From JABMQB01 sp963666575 (lineage in GTDB: Bacteria; Bacteroidota; Bacteroidia; Bacteroidales; Prolixibacteraceae): DNA of 64,000 nucleotides. This document shows positions 27,785 to 38,332 of this stretch, in pieces. The notes beneath the pieces were generated by a model that was given only the letters and a program-made list of their open reading frames with translations, did no database searches and was not told the DNA's origin. The stretch spans positions 558,001-622,000 of the forward strand of contig CAXXYG010000027.1 of NCBI GenBank assembly GCA_963666575.2, written 5' to 3'. Numbering within the stretch: the stretch's first letter is position 1; every line of letters begins with the position of its first letter. The position numbers and the translations under genes were made by a program.

Positions 27785-29374
27785 ATGAAATGTATACAAA
27801 AAAGCTTAACAAATAAATTTTTTAGAACCTTCCATCGTAAAATAACAGCAGGCTTTATTTTATCTCTGTTTTTATTCATACATATTTCTGAATCACAGGC
27901 TCAAAATACAGCACCAGTATTTACATCCACCCCAATCACAACAATCATTGATACACAAACGTACAGTTATATGGTGACTGCGAGCGATATTGATAGCAAC
28001 ACTTTTAATTTTACAGCCCCGGTATTACCACCATGGTTAACTTTCTCCAATGATAATCCTGTTAGTACATTCCTTTCAGTTGGGGCAAAAAGTATTGCAA
28101 TAGGGCCTTCTGGTGATTTTTTTGTTTCACATTCTGAACTCCACCAAATTCTAAAAATATCTCCAGAGGGGGTTGTAACAACATTTGCTGGTTCAGGTAT
28201 TCCCGGATATGTGAATGGTGCTGGTTCATCCGCCCAATTTAATCTCCCCTATGGCATTGCTGTGGATGCATCCGGGAATGTATATGTATCATCACAAGAA
28301 AACCATTCAATACGTAAAATCCTACCTGACGGTACGGTATCAACTCTTGCGGGCTCACTTTCGGGTACTTCTGGATTTCTGGATTCCATTGGGACTAATA
28401 CATTGTTTAAGAGTCCCTCAGGCATTTCAGTTGATGCAGAAGGCAATGTATATGTAGCTGATTTTGGAAATAATAAAATTCGAAAAATTCTTCCTGATGG
28501 CACCACCACAACTTTAGCAGGGTCAGAATATGGTTTTGCTGACGGGCAAGATGCCAGCGCAAAATTCAAAGGTCCTTATAGTGTGGAAGTAGATGGTACA
28601 GGCAATGTTTTTGTCGCCGATCCGTGGAACCATCGTATCAGAAAAATCACCCCGGGAGGAATGGTTTCAACTCTGGCGGGAAATGGTAATGCCGGCTTTG
28701 TTGATGGGGTAAAAGACATAGCTGAATTTCAACACCCATGGGGGCTCACACTCGATGCATCAGGTAGTGTTTATGTTGCAGATTTTTCCAATAATGCTAT
28801 CCGAAAAATCAGTCCTGATGGTTTTACTCAAACACTGGCAGGCACAGGTGAATATGGTTTAAATAATGGGCCAGGTTCAACTGCAATATTTGGGAATATG
28901 TATGATGTTGCTGTAGATAATGCAGGAAATTTGTTTGTGGCTGATAGGGGTAACAGTGAAATTCGAAAAATTGAAACATACCCAAAATTGACTGGTAATC
29001 CAATGGATCACGTTGGCGAACATGTTGTACAACTAAAAGTGACTGATTCAAATGGAGCTTTCGCTTTGCAGGATTTTATAATTTCTGTATCAGCGAGTGG
29101 CCCTGCAACTGGTATTTCACCAGTTGATATATTTAACAATATTGCTCTTTACCCTAATCCTTCATCAGGAAAGGTAACAATAAGCACTCGTTTAGCTGGT
29201 ACTAACAATGCAACTGTGGCAATTTATAATATGTTGGGGCAAATAATCCAAATCCAAAGGATCAACCAGAATCAAACAACACTTAATCTTGAAAATCAAC
29301 CGAATGGTATGTATTATATAAACGTAGCAACCGGTGGTAAAGAGACAGTTAAAAAACTGGTTCTTAGTCGCTAA
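27785..29374 (+). CDS. T9SS-secreted NHL propeller protein (short paralog)
   Basis: The 529-residue protein has a long signal peptide (about 1-39), then the same nested arrangement as the long paralog: a split cadherin-like domain (VFTSTPITTIID...LPPWLTF and GEHVVQLKVTDSNG) around a six-blade NHL propeller, and a type A sorting tail (LYPNPSSGKVTIST...KKLVLSR). The middle calcium-binding repeats of the long version are absent. Sequence identity across the propeller is very high, so the pair arose by duplication. It is secreted and attached to the surface; the binding partner is unknown. Confidence 0.85.
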   Translation: MKCIQKSLTNKFFRTFHRKITAGFILSLFLFIHISESQAQNTAPVFTSTPITTIIDTQTYSYMVTASDIDSNTFNFTAPVLPPWLTFSNDNPVSTFLSVGAKSIAIGPSGDFFVSHSELHQILKISPEGVVTTFAGSGIPGYVNGAGSSAQFNLPYGIAVDASGNVYVSSQENHSIRKILPDGTVSTLAGSLSGTSGFLDSIGTNTLFKSPSGISVDAEGNVYVADFGNNKIRKILPDGTTTTLAGSEYGFADGQDASAKFKGPYSVEVDGTGNVFVADPWNHRIRKITPGGMVSTLAGNGNAGFVDGVKDIAEFQHPWGLTLDASGSVYVADFSNNAIRKISPDGFTQTLAGTGEYGLNNGPGSTAIFGNMYDVAVDNAGNLFVADRGNSEIRKIETYPKLTGNPMDHVGEHVVQLKVTDSNGAFALQDFIISVSASGPATGISPVDIFNNIALYPNPSSGKVTISTRLAGTNNATVAIYNMLGQIIQIQRINQNQTTLNLENQPNGMYYINVATGGKETVKKLVLSR

Positions 29375-29426
29375 TAAACAATCCACTTTATGGTTTAAAA
29401 TCATCAGATGAATTCACAATAAAACA

Positions 29427-29462
29427 AAAAAGCAGGGACTGATTAGTTCCTGCTTTTTTGTT
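29427..29462 (+). terminator. Rho-independent terminator
   Basis: A hairpin with AAAAAGCAGG on one arm and CCTGCTTTTTT on the other is followed by TTTTGTTTT. It ends the short NHL gene and works on paper in both directions. Confidence 0.85.
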
Positions 29463-29770
29463 TTATTAAAATATGCTAACGGTTAACCCTTCTTATCAAG
29501 AATAAATAATATGAGACACGTTTTCGAACATATCCCCTTTCATATATTTTTCAAATCAGAAAAATTCCTATCTCCTTGTAACGAAATTCCTTCTTGTGCG
29601 TCCGATAAACAAGAAACAAAACAAACGACCTGTTCTTTTTATTCAAATTCAGAAAACAGAACAAAAACAATTTTTCACATAAAAAAACAGGTTGTTCATC
29701 GAATAAAATTGAAACAAGGCATTTGATTTGCCAATTTTAAACCAGAAAACAAAAAACAAAACAACAAGCC
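29463..29770. other. Intergenic region before the efflux operon
   Basis: About 300 bases without a convincing gene. A 71-codon frame at 29511-29726 has no family resemblance and no start signal. The operon's promoter should lie here; I cannot pick one box with confidence. Confidence 0.4.
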
Positions 29771-30496
29771 ATGCTCGTACTAAACAATGTTCACAAGACG
29801 TATGTCACAGGAAGTAATTCTCTTCATGTATTAAAAGGTATCCACCTCGAAATTAAACAAGGCGAATTTGTCTCGATAATGGGTTCTTCAGGATCAGGAA
29901 AATCAACACTCCTGAATATTTTGGGAATCCTTGATTCATACGAAGAGGGAGCCTACTACTTAAACGGCAATCTTATAAAAGATATGAGTGAAACAAAAGC
30001 AGCCAAACTTCGAAATGAATTGGTAGGTTTTGTATTTCAATCGTTTAACCTTATCTCTTTTAAAAATGCAGTTGAGAATGTTGCCCTTCCGCTTTACTAT
30101 CAAGGAATAAACCGCAAAAAAAGGAATAAAATTGCCATGGAATACCTCGACAAACTGGGATTGGCCGATTGGGCCGAACACATGCCCAACGAAATGTCGG
30201 GAGGCCAAAAACAACGCGTGGCAATAGCCCGTTCGCTTATTTCAAAACCAAAGGTAATTTTTGCCGATGAGCCTACAGGAGCTCTCGATACAACTACTTC
30301 GTACGAAGTGATGGAAATTCTCAGTGAAATAAACCAGGAAGGTATTACTGTCATATTGGTAACACATGAGCACGATATTGCCGCCATGACCCATAAAATT
30401 ATCCGCCTCAAAGATGGTGTTATTTCTGAAATCATTAAGAATGGTGACTTGAGGAATTTTAAAGATCAATTTTCGAAACAGTTGGAAACAGCCTAA
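29771..30496 (+). CDS. MacB/LolD-type ABC transporter ATPase
   Basis: The 241-residue ATPase is complete: Walker A GSSGSGKST, Q-loop FVFQSFNL, signature MSGGQKQR, Walker B VIFADEP and a switch histidine in VTHEHD. The FNLI and DEPTGALD forms are typical of MacB/LolD/FtsE-type exporters that work as mechanotransmitters. It heads an operon with two permease genes, a HlyD-type adaptor and a TolC-type channel, so the likely role is tripartite efflux of a small molecule, peptide or lipid-like substrate. Confidence 0.92.
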   Translation: MLVLNNVHKTYVTGSNSLHVLKGIHLEIKQGEFVSIMGSSGSGKSTLLNILGILDSYEEGAYYLNGNLIKDMSETKAAKLRNELVGFVFQSFNLISFKNAVENVALPLYYQGINRKKRNKIAMEYLDKLGLADWAEHMPNEMSGGQKQRVAIARSLISKPKVIFADEPTGALDTTTSYEVMEILSEINQEGITVILVTHEHDIAAMTHKIIRLKDGVISEIIKNGDLRNFKDQFSKQLETA

Positions 30497-30597
30497 AACA
30501 GTGGGCAGTTAGCAGTTGCAGTTGACAAGTTTTAAAAAGGACAATAATTCAACTAGATTTGCCGCACTCGAAACGATAAACCTAAAAATTAACTATC

Positions 30598-31863
30598 ATG
30601 TTTGATATTGATAAATGGCAGGAAATACTTGCCACCATTAAAAAAAACAAAATGAGGACTTTCCTCACCGGTTTCTCAGTAGCATGGGGTATTTTTATGC
30701 TGATGATTTTGCTTGGTTCCGGAAATGGATTAAGCAACGGTGTGGCCGAAAATTTTAACCGAAGTGCTCAAAATGCCATGTGGTTGTGGAGTGGCGAAAC
30801 AAGTATCCCTTACAAAGGATTAAAAGAAGGGCGTCCCAATCCGTTTTACCAATGCCGATTATAACATTATCAAAGAACTTCCCAACATCGAAAATACATC
30901 GGGGCGTTATTATATTAACGGAAACATTTTTTCGTATGGCAACGAATACGGTAATTACACAGCAATTACATGCCACCCCGACCTCAAAGCTGTTGAATCG
31001 CTCGAAATTGTTAAGGGCCGTTTTATCAATCAAATCGATATAAACGAAGCCCGTAAAACAGTTGTTCTTGGGAAAGATATTTACGATGCCCTCTTTAAAG
31101 AAAAAGAAGCCATTGGCGAATATGTCAAAGTAAATAACATTCCTTTTAAAGTAGTTGGAATATGTAAAGAAGGTGGTGGCACAAGGCACCGAAATGCTTA
31201 TCTGCCGGTAACAACCGGGCAAAAGGTATTTAACGGGTCGAACAGGTTACATAATTTTGCTTTAACAATCGATGCTAAAACGGTAGAAGAAAGTAAAGCT
31301 ATTGAAGATAAAGTAAGGTCAACATTAGCACAAGTCCATAAATTTGATGCTACCGATAGATCAGCAATGGGTTCATACAACAAACTGGAAGATGTAATTG
31401 AAACCATGAAAATATTCCAGGCCATAAAAATATTTATCTGGATTATTGGAATCGGGACACTCATTGCAGGTATAGTAGGCGTGAGTAATATTATGCTTAT
31501 TATTGTTAAAGAACGTACCAAAGAAATTGGCATCCGAAAAGCCATAGGTGCCAGCCCATCCTCAGTAATTGGATTAGTTCTACTCGAATCAATTTTAATT
31601 ACTACCATAGCGGGCTACATTGGTTTGGTATCTAGGAACCGGGTTTAATGGAAGGTATCAACTTTTTTGTGGAGCAACAATTTGCTGCATCAGCAGCGAC
31701 CAACTCAGGGCAGGGCGAAACGATATTCCGCAACCCTACTGTCGATATTAATGTAGCCATGATGTCAACTCTTTTACTGGTAATTGCCGGTACTGTTGCC
31801 GGATATATCCCAGCCAAACGTGCAGCACGGATAAAACCAATTGAAGCCCTTCGCGATGAATAA
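30598..31863 (+). pseudogene. MacB-type permease A, three frameshifts
   Basis: Homology runs through three frames. Segment one (30598 to about 30835) has the N-terminal helix and KNKMRTFLTGFSVAWGIFML. A +1 shift near 30836 leads into IRFTNADYNIIKELPN, which continues through the periplasmic domain to about 31630 (with IGIGTLIAGIVGVSNIML). Two more +1 shifts near 31631 and 31645 restore LGTG then LMEGINFF to the end AGYIPAKRAARIKPIEALRDE. Correcting three single extra bases yields 420 residues, a normal permease with four membrane helices. No other stops or damage are seen. It may be a sequence artefact. Confidence 0.82.
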
Positions 31864-31918
31864 TTGCAGAAAATGGTTCGAACTAAAAAATACAATGTAA
31901 ACAAAACAAAAGAATACC

Positions 31919-33192
31919 ATGTTTGACTTAGACCTTTGGAAAGAAATATTAAGCGCCCTCAAAAAAAACAGGCTGCGTAGTTTTATGACTGCATTTGGAG
32001 TATTTTGGGGTATATTTATGTTAATCATTATGTCAGGTGCAGGCAAAGCTCTTGAGCATGGTGTGATGGATGGAATTAAAGCATTTGCCTCCAATTCAGC
32101 CTTTTTTTGGAGCGAACCTACAAGCAAGCCTTACAAAGGTTTTCAACGTGGCAGGCGTTGGGATTATAAAAATGCTGACCTTGCAATTTATAAAAACATC
32201 TATTCCTGAAGTTGAACATATATCGCCCAGATTATTTGGGCCAAATGCTAATAGTGGCGACAATACAATCAGAGGAATAAAAAAAGGAGCTTTTAACATA
32301 TATGGTGAAAATCCTGAATATTTCTTCATCGATCCATGGACACCCATAAAAGGCCGGTTAATCAATCAAATCGATATTCAGTATAAACGAAAAGTATGTA
32401 TGATTGGTGAGCGGGTTGTTGAAGTGATGTTTGAAGAAAAAGAAGATCCCATAGGCCAATACCTCAAAATTAATGGTGTTTATTTTCAGGTTATAGGTGT
32501 AATTCATGCCGAAACACGTGTTAATATAAACGGAGGACGGAAAACCGGAAGCCATTTTTATTCCATTTTCAACCATGCAACAAGTATACAACTTTGGCGA
32601 TGTTATTCACTTTTTCTCTGTTACCTCAATTCCTGGAGTTCCGGTAAGCCAGGTTGAAGAAAAGCTAAAAGCAGCTTTGAAAAAACGCCATAAAATTGCC
32701 CCGGATGACCTTACAGGCAGTTGGTTCGTTTAACATTGAAGTTGAATGGGTAAAATACATGGGGTTATTTAACGGTATCCAAATTCTAACATGGATTGTA
32801 GGTATAGGAACATTGTTAGCCGGAATTATTGGGGTAAGCAATATTATGCTTGTAATAATAAAAGAACGCACACAGGAAATCGGGATACAACGGGCAATTG
32901 GTGCAACACCCGGCAAAGTTATTCTACACATTGTTGCTGAAAGTGTTTTCCTGACAGTGATGGCCGGGTATATAGGATTAGCGTTGGGAGTTGGTTTGCT
33001 CGAATTAATGAGCATGGCACTTGAATCGGGGGGAGACGAAATTTTCTTTCGTAATCCGGAGGTAAGTTTCTACCATGGCAGTTGCAGCTCTATCAGTATT
33101 AGATAGTTGCAGGAACAGTTGCTGGATTAATTCCTGCACGCCGGGCGGTTAGAATAAAACCAATTGATGCCATACGCGATGAAGGCATTTAA
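31919..33192 (+). pseudogene. MacB-type permease B, five frameshifts
   Basis: This is a paralog of permease A, with KKNRLRSFMTAFGVFWGIFML at its start region and RAVRIKPIDAIRDEGI at its end. The frame changes by +1 near 32195, 32553, 32711, 33073 and 33098; correcting five single extra bases gives 422 continuous residues with normal periplasmic and membrane parts. All five shifts have the same sign as the three in permease A. The two permeases would form a heteromeric MacB-like transporter with the upstream ATPase. Confidence 0.82.
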
Positions 33193-33256
33193 AATTATAT
33201 AGAATAAAAAATGAATATACAAAAAACAATCAGCAATTAACAAAAAACAAAAAATC

Positions 33257-34384
33257 ATGAAAAAAGTATTTAGAATTATTATTATCGTAATTATTATCGG
33301 GGCATTTGGAGGCACTTTATTTTTCCTATACAACAAATCAAAAAATAAACCCGAAGTGTTTGAAGTTAAGTCACCTTTTATTAGCAATGTTATCAAAAAA
33401 ACAGTTGCTACCGGATCGGTGGTACCTCGAAAAGAAATTGAAATAAAACCACAGGTTTCAGGTATTATCGAAGAATTATTTATTGAAGCAGGCGACGCTG
33501 TTAAAAAAGACCAGATTATTGCCCGCATTAAAATTATTCCCGATATGGTAAATTTAAATGCTGCTGAAACTCGTGTTAACAGAGCAAAAATAAACCTTGA
33601 AGATGCCAAAACTGATTATGAAAGGCTTCAAAAGCTATTCGATAAAAATGTTATCTCGTACGAAGAGTTTAAAAACTCGAAGGTTGCATACGATTCTGCG
33701 AAAGAAGAAACCGAAGCATCTGAAAATAATTTAGAATTAATTAAAAACGGTGTAACAAAAAAGGCCAAAACGGCTACTAATACATTGGTTCGTTCAACAA
33801 TTAATGGAATGGTGCTTGATGTACCCATTAAAATAGGGAACTCGGTGATTCAATCGAACACCTTTAACGATGGGACAACCATTGCATCGGTGGCCGATAT
33901 GAAAGACATTGTTTTTGAGGGAAAAGTGGATGAAACAGAGGTAGGAAAAATTTCGGAAGGAATGCCAATTGAATTGGAGATTGGAGCTATTGACAAACAA
34001 AAATTTGCAGCAACACTTGAATATATTTCACCAAAAGGGACAGAAGAAAATGGTGCTATCCAGTTTGAAATTAAAGCAAATGTTGAATTAAAAGAAGGGC
34101 AATTTATAAGGGCAGGATACAGTGCAAATGCAAACATTGTACTGGAACAGAAAGATAGTGTTATGGTGATCCCGGAAGGATTACTAAAATTTGAGAACGA
34201 TTCGGCATATGTTGAACTGGAAACAGCAGAGCCACAGGTTTTTGAAAAGAAAAAAATTACAACCGGATTATCTGATGGTATAAACATCGAAATCACCGAA
34301 GGATTAAAAATGGATGACAAAGTGAAAGGTGAAAAAATGGATCCAAAAAAAATAAAAGAACTCGAAAATGAGAACAATGGCTAA
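33257..34384 (+). CDS. HlyD/MacA-type periplasmic adaptor subunit
   Basis: The 375-residue protein has one N-terminal membrane helix (about 6-26), a biotinyl-lipoyl-like half-motif (VSGIIEELFIEAGDAVKKDQII), a helical hairpin (about 95-155), the second half-motif (STINGMVLDVPIKIGNSV) and a beta-barrel domain. It links the inner-membrane ABC transporter to the outer-membrane channel. It is intact, unlike the two permease genes just upstream, and is followed 66 bases later by the TolC-like gene. Confidence 0.92.
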   Translation: MKKVFRIIIIVIIIGAFGGTLFFLYNKSKNKPEVFEVKSPFISNVIKKTVATGSVVPRKEIEIKPQVSGIIEELFIEAGDAVKKDQIIARIKIIPDMVNLNAAETRVNRAKINLEDAKTDYERLQKLFDKNVISYEEFKNSKVAYDSAKEETEASENNLELIKNGVTKKAKTATNTLVRSTINGMVLDVPIKIGNSVIQSNTFNDGTTIASVADMKDIVFEGKVDETEVGKISEGMPIELEIGAIDKQKFAATLEYISPKGTEENGAIQFEIKANVELKEGQFIRAGYSANANIVLEQKDSVMVIPEGLLKFENDSAYVELETAEPQVFEKKKITTGLSDGINIEITEGLKMDDKVKGEKMDPKKIKELENENNG

Positions 34385-34450
34385 TCAAAATTGAAATTAA
34401 TATTGATTTGAGTAAATTAGCCACAATATAATTATCCAACATTTAAAAAA

Positions 34451-35788
34451 ATGAAAAAAATACTCGCTTTAATATCCGCATTATTTCTGACAGGAATTGT
34501 TAATTTTTCTGAAGCTCAGGAAGTATGGTCATTGCAAAAATGTGTTGATTATGCACTGGAGAACAACATTCAGATTAAACAACAGGAATTAACCAACCAA
34601 TATAATTCCAACCAATTAGGGCAGGCAAAAAGTAATAGGTTACCAAACCTTAATGCCCAAATATCTGACAATTTAAATTTTGGTAGGTCGTTGACTTACG
34701 ATAATACATACAAAAATGTCAACTCTTCCCAAATTAACGGTTATTTAGGAACAGAAGTAACAGTTTATAATGGTTTACAGTTACAAAACACTGTAAAACA
34801 GCGTGCACTCGATTTACAGGCCAGTATTCAGGATTTACAAAAAGCCAAAGATGACATGGTCTTAAATATTGCAGCTTCATACCTTGAAATTCTGTTTGCT
34901 GAAGAATTAACACTTGTGTCACAAAATCAAATTGAAGTTACCAAACAACAGATTAACCGCACCAACCAATTGGTCGATGCCGGTAGCCTGGCCAAAGGAG
35001 CTTTACTTGAAATCCAGGCTCAATTAGCGCGCGAAGAATTACAATTAGTAAATGATCAGAACAGGGCGCAAATTGCCTACCTAAATTTATACCAATTCCT
35101 GGATCTACCAATTTCTGAAAAATTTAAAGTTGCAAAACCAACACTTCCTAACATTAATGCTAACAGCAATGTAGCTAATTCGTTAGATGTATTTAAAAAA
35201 GCTGCTCAAAGCCGTCCGGAAATCCTGGCAGCTCAAAGCCGTGTTGAAAGTTCGAAGTACCAGCTATTAATTGCAAAAGGGGCTAAATACCCAACATTAT
35301 CAATTGGAGCCAATTATTACAACTTATACAACAATCAGTATACTAATTTTGAAGGCAATAAAATTTCATTTAGCGACCAATTAAAAAATAACGAAAGGTA
35401 CGGAATGAATGTAACTCTTGGAATTCCTATTTTTAATAAAAACCAAGTGAAAAACAGTATTGCAAATGCCCAACTTCAGGTGACTGACTATGAATTGCGT
35501 TTACAAACAGCTTCAAACCTCTTGCGGAAAGATATTGAGCAAGCTTACACCAATGCCCTGGCAGCGCTAAAAAGGTATTTCTCAACCGAAGTTGCTGTTA
35601 GTTCAATGGAAGAAGCGTTCAGGTATACCGAAGAGAAATTTAATGTTGGAATGGTCAATTCTGTTGAATACAATCAGAGTAAAAATAATTTAACATCGGC
35701 TCAATCGGACTTATTACAAGCAAAATACGAATATATTTTCAGAAGCAAAATACTCGATTTTTATAACGGCATAAAAATTGAATTATAA
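34451..35788 (+). CDS. TolC-family outer-membrane efflux protein
   Basis: The 445-residue protein has a signal peptide (about 1-22), then two outer-membrane efflux protein repeats with the long coiled-coil helices of the family (for example YALENNIQIKQQEL and VEYNQSKNNLTSAQSDLLQAKYEY). It should form the trimeric channel of the efflux operon. A strong terminator follows, closing the operon. Confidence 0.93.
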   Translation: MKKILALISALFLTGIVNFSEAQEVWSLQKCVDYALENNIQIKQQELTNQYNSNQLGQAKSNRLPNLNAQISDNLNFGRSLTYDNTYKNVNSSQINGYLGTEVTVYNGLQLQNTVKQRALDLQASIQDLQKAKDDMVLNIAASYLEILFAEELTLVSQNQIEVTKQQINRTNQLVDAGSLAKGALLEIQAQLAREELQLVNDQNRAQIAYLNLYQFLDLPISEKFKVAKPTLPNINANSNVANSLDVFKKAAQSRPEILAAQSRVESSKYQLLIAKGAKYPTLSIGANYYNLYNNQYTNFEGNKISFSDQLKNNERYGMNVTLGIPIFNKNQVKNSIANAQLQVTDYELRLQTASNLLRKDIEQAYTNALAALKRYFSTEVAVSSMEEAFRYTEEKFNVGMVNSVEYNQSKNNLTSAQSDLLQAKYEYIFRSKILDFYNGIKIEL

Positions 35789-35851
35789 AACAAGTAAATA
35801 GTAGTTGTTTTGTTGCTACTATTTATCTTGAGCTTGAACATTGTTTTTTGT

Positions 35852-35881
35852 GCCCGTACAGAAATGTACGGGCTTTTTTAT
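35852..35881 (+). terminator. Rho-independent terminator of the efflux operon
   Basis: A perfect stem GCCCGTACA/TGTACGGGC with a GAAA loop is followed by six T residues. Confidence 0.93.
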
Positions 35882-35962
35882 TTATACTTCTTTTTTGTAA
35901 TAAATACAATTAGTGTATATTCGTAACCTTATTACCTAAACTAATTAACTGATAGTTCAAGA

Positions 35963-38137
35963 ATGAAAAACATTTTTATTGCTGTCCTCATTGTTTGTTG
36001 TGCCATATCAGCAACAGCCAATCCTTTTCTTAAATCGAAAAACGACAGCCTAACCGACACTTTTAATAAAGATTACATCTACAACGTTGCAAAAATTTCT
36101 ACTAACCTCAAAATTGATGGTGTTTTAGATGAAACAGAATGGCTTTCGGCCGAAAAAGCTGACAATTTCAGTTTGGTTTTACCCATCGATACAGGTTACC
36201 CTATTCAACCTTCGGAGGTACTAATGGCCTACAATGAAAAAAGTTTGTATATGGCATTTGTTTTTTACGATACCATACCCGGAAAACGAATTATGGAGTC
36301 ATACCGACGTGATTTTATGTTTGGAAACAACGATAATTTCCTCTCCTTTTTTGATACATTCCTTGATCAAACCAATGGTTTTTCGTTTGGGATTTCAGCC
36401 TCAGGGGCTAAATGGGACGGAACCATGTCTGATGGTGCCAGGGTTAGCCTTAGTTGGGATTGTAAATGGGAATCGAAAACAAAACATTACCCCGACAAAT
36501 GGATTACCGAAATGCGTATCCCGTTTAAATCTATCCGTTACCCTTCGGGAAGCAAACAGTGGAATGTAAATTTCAGCCGCCTCGATTTAAAAACAAACGA
36601 AAAATCGGCTTGGGCTCCCGTACCAAGGCAATTCCCAACTGCCTCGCTTGCATATACAGGTGTTATGAAATTTGAAGAACCTCTTTCAAAATCAAAAATA
36701 ATGTTATCGATGATTCCATACGTTTTTGGAAGTTACGCCAAAGATTTTGAAGCTGGCACAGGAGCTTCATGGAAAAAAGATTTTGGCTTTGATGCCAAAG
36801 TGGGTATTTCTTCATCAATGAACCTCGACCTAACTTACAATCCTGATTTTGCCCAGGTTGAAGTCGACCAGCAAGTCACCAATATTGATAGGTTTGAATT
36901 GTTTTTCCCGGAAAAAAGGCAGTTTTTTCTCGAAAACAGCGACCTCTTTTCAGGTTTTGGATTTAATACAGTAACTCCTTTTTTCTCAAGGCGGATTGGT
37001 TTGGATGCACCTGTTTTAGCAGGAATGCGGTTAAGTGGTAAAATTGGCAGCGATTGGCGCATTGGTTTTATGAATATGACAACACAAAAAACCGATGATT
37101 TTCTAGCGCGTAATTTTACTGTTGCTTCGGTTCAGAAAAAAGTATTTGCCCGTTCTAACTTCGGATTTATTTTAGTAAACAAAGAATACCTGAATCAACC
37201 CGATGGTGAAGACCATTTTAACCGGGTTGTTGGATTTGATTATAACCTGGCAACCAAAGACAATTCGTGGACAGGAAAATTTTTCTACCACAGGTCATTC
37301 CGACCCACAAATCCCGACAAACAATACTCGCAAGGAACTACTCTGAATTACACAAGTAAAAACTTACGATTGGGTTTATCACAAGCAAGTGTAGGAGAAA
37401 ATTTTTTAGCCGAAGCAGGTTTTATTCGCAGGAATGGGTATAATTCCCTCAGCCCAAATATTAGCTACTTATTTGTCCCTAATAAAAAAATTACCAGCCA
37501 TGGAATAAGCTTACAAGCCGATAATTATTTTGATAAAAACAATAATTTGCTGGATTATAATTATAACCTGAGTTACCAATTTGATTTTGAAAACCGTTCA
37601 GAATTTAGTGTGGGTATAATCAAAGCTTTTATCAAACTTCAGGAAGATTTTGACCCAACCCATGTAAATGACCACGTTTTAGTTGCCGGAACGGAATATA
37701 ATTACAGCCACTATTATGTTTCTTATGAATCGGACAACCGCAAATTATTTAAATGGGACATTTTTGCTGCTAAAGGAGGACTGTACAATGGTGATATTAA
37801 TATGGTTGAAGGTTCAGTTGGATACAGATACCAACCATATGCTAATATTTCGTTGAATTTTAACTACACCGATATTATGCTGCCGCAACCTTTTGAACGT
37901 ACAAAATTGTGGTTAATAGGGCCAAAACTTGACTTAACATTTACCGACAAAATATTCCTTTCAACCTTTGTTCAATACAATGAACAAATTGATAATGTTA
38001 ACGTTAATGTGAGGTTTCAATGGCGCTACCAGCCAGTTTCCGATTTCTACATTGTTTACACCGATAATTATATGCCTAAAGGTTGGAGTTCCCGGAACAG
38101 GGCACTTGTATTTAAAGTGTCGTATTGGTTAAATTAA
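35963..38137 (+). CDS. DUF5916-type outer-membrane protein with CBM9-like domain
   Basis: The 724-residue protein has a signal peptide (about 1-19), an N-terminal carbohydrate-binding-module-9-like domain (about 45-220: KIDGVLDETEWLSAEKADNF...ITEMRIPFKSIRY) and a long C-terminal region of alternating strands consistent with an outer-membrane barrel, beginning at LDLTYNPDFAQVEVDQQVTN and FFPEKRQFFLEN, which are hallmarks of the DUF5916 family. It ends in KVSYWLN, a barrel-like terminus. The ligand is unknown. It is a single gene between two intergenic regions. Confidence 0.85.
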   Translation: MKNIFIAVLIVCCAISATANPFLKSKNDSLTDTFNKDYIYNVAKISTNLKIDGVLDETEWLSAEKADNFSLVLPIDTGYPIQPSEVLMAYNEKSLYMAFVFYDTIPGKRIMESYRRDFMFGNNDNFLSFFDTFLDQTNGFSFGISASGAKWDGTMSDGARVSLSWDCKWESKTKHYPDKWITEMRIPFKSIRYPSGSKQWNVNFSRLDLKTNEKSAWAPVPRQFPTASLAYTGVMKFEEPLSKSKIMLSMIPYVFGSYAKDFEAGTGASWKKDFGFDAKVGISSSMNLDLTYNPDFAQVEVDQQVTNIDRFELFFPEKRQFFLENSDLFSGFGFNTVTPFFSRRIGLDAPVLAGMRLSGKIGSDWRIGFMNMTTQKTDDFLARNFTVASVQKKVFARSNFGFILVNKEYLNQPDGEDHFNRVVGFDYNLATKDNSWTGKFFYHRSFRPTNPDKQYSQGTTLNYTSKNLRLGLSQASVGENFLAEAGFIRRNGYNSLSPNISYLFVPNKKITSHGISLQADNYFDKNNNLLDYNYNLSYQFDFENRSEFSVGIIKAFIKLQEDFDPTHVNDHVLVAGTEYNYSHYYVSYESDNRKLFKWDIFAAKGGLYNGDINMVEGSVGYRYQPYANISLNFNYTDIMLPQPFERTKLWLIGPKLDLTFTDKIFLSTFVQYNEQIDNVNVNVRFQWRYQPVSDFYIVYTDNYMPKGWSSRNRALVFKVSYWLN

Positions 38138-38257
38138 CATTATTCTGATTTCTAAAAGATTAACAATAATATTGAAAATTATAAAATTTCGTTTTTTACT
38201 AAATCGTTAAACCATATCGTGTAGCTTATTATTGTTTCAATCATCAAGAAAAAAAAT

Positions 38258-38265
38258 TAACTTTG
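38258..38265 (+). promoter_or_regulatory. Possible -7 box of the mdh promoter
   Basis: TAACTTTG matches the Bacteroidota -7 consensus TAnnTTTG exactly and lies 68 bases before the malate dehydrogenase start. A TTG about 23 bases upstream could serve as the -33 element. Confidence 0.45.
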
Positions 38266-38332
38266 CGCTCCTATTTTATACGAAATAGAAATTGTATTAT
38301 ATTGATAGATAATTAATAAACTCAGAATAAAC

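Noticed and set aside
24500..28970. CRISPR-like or DNA-level repeat array
   Set aside because: The repeats are the coding repeats of NHL propeller blades, with variable DNA and no spacers.
29511..29726. 71-codon open frame between the NHL gene and the efflux operon
   Set aside because: It has no family resemblance, no signal peptide or membrane segment and no start signal, and its composition looks like intergenic DNA.
30598..33192. Programmed +1 frameshifting as the reason for the broken permeases
   Set aside because: The eight sites share no slippery sequence, internal Shine-Dalgarno or stop context, so a regulated mechanism is not supported.
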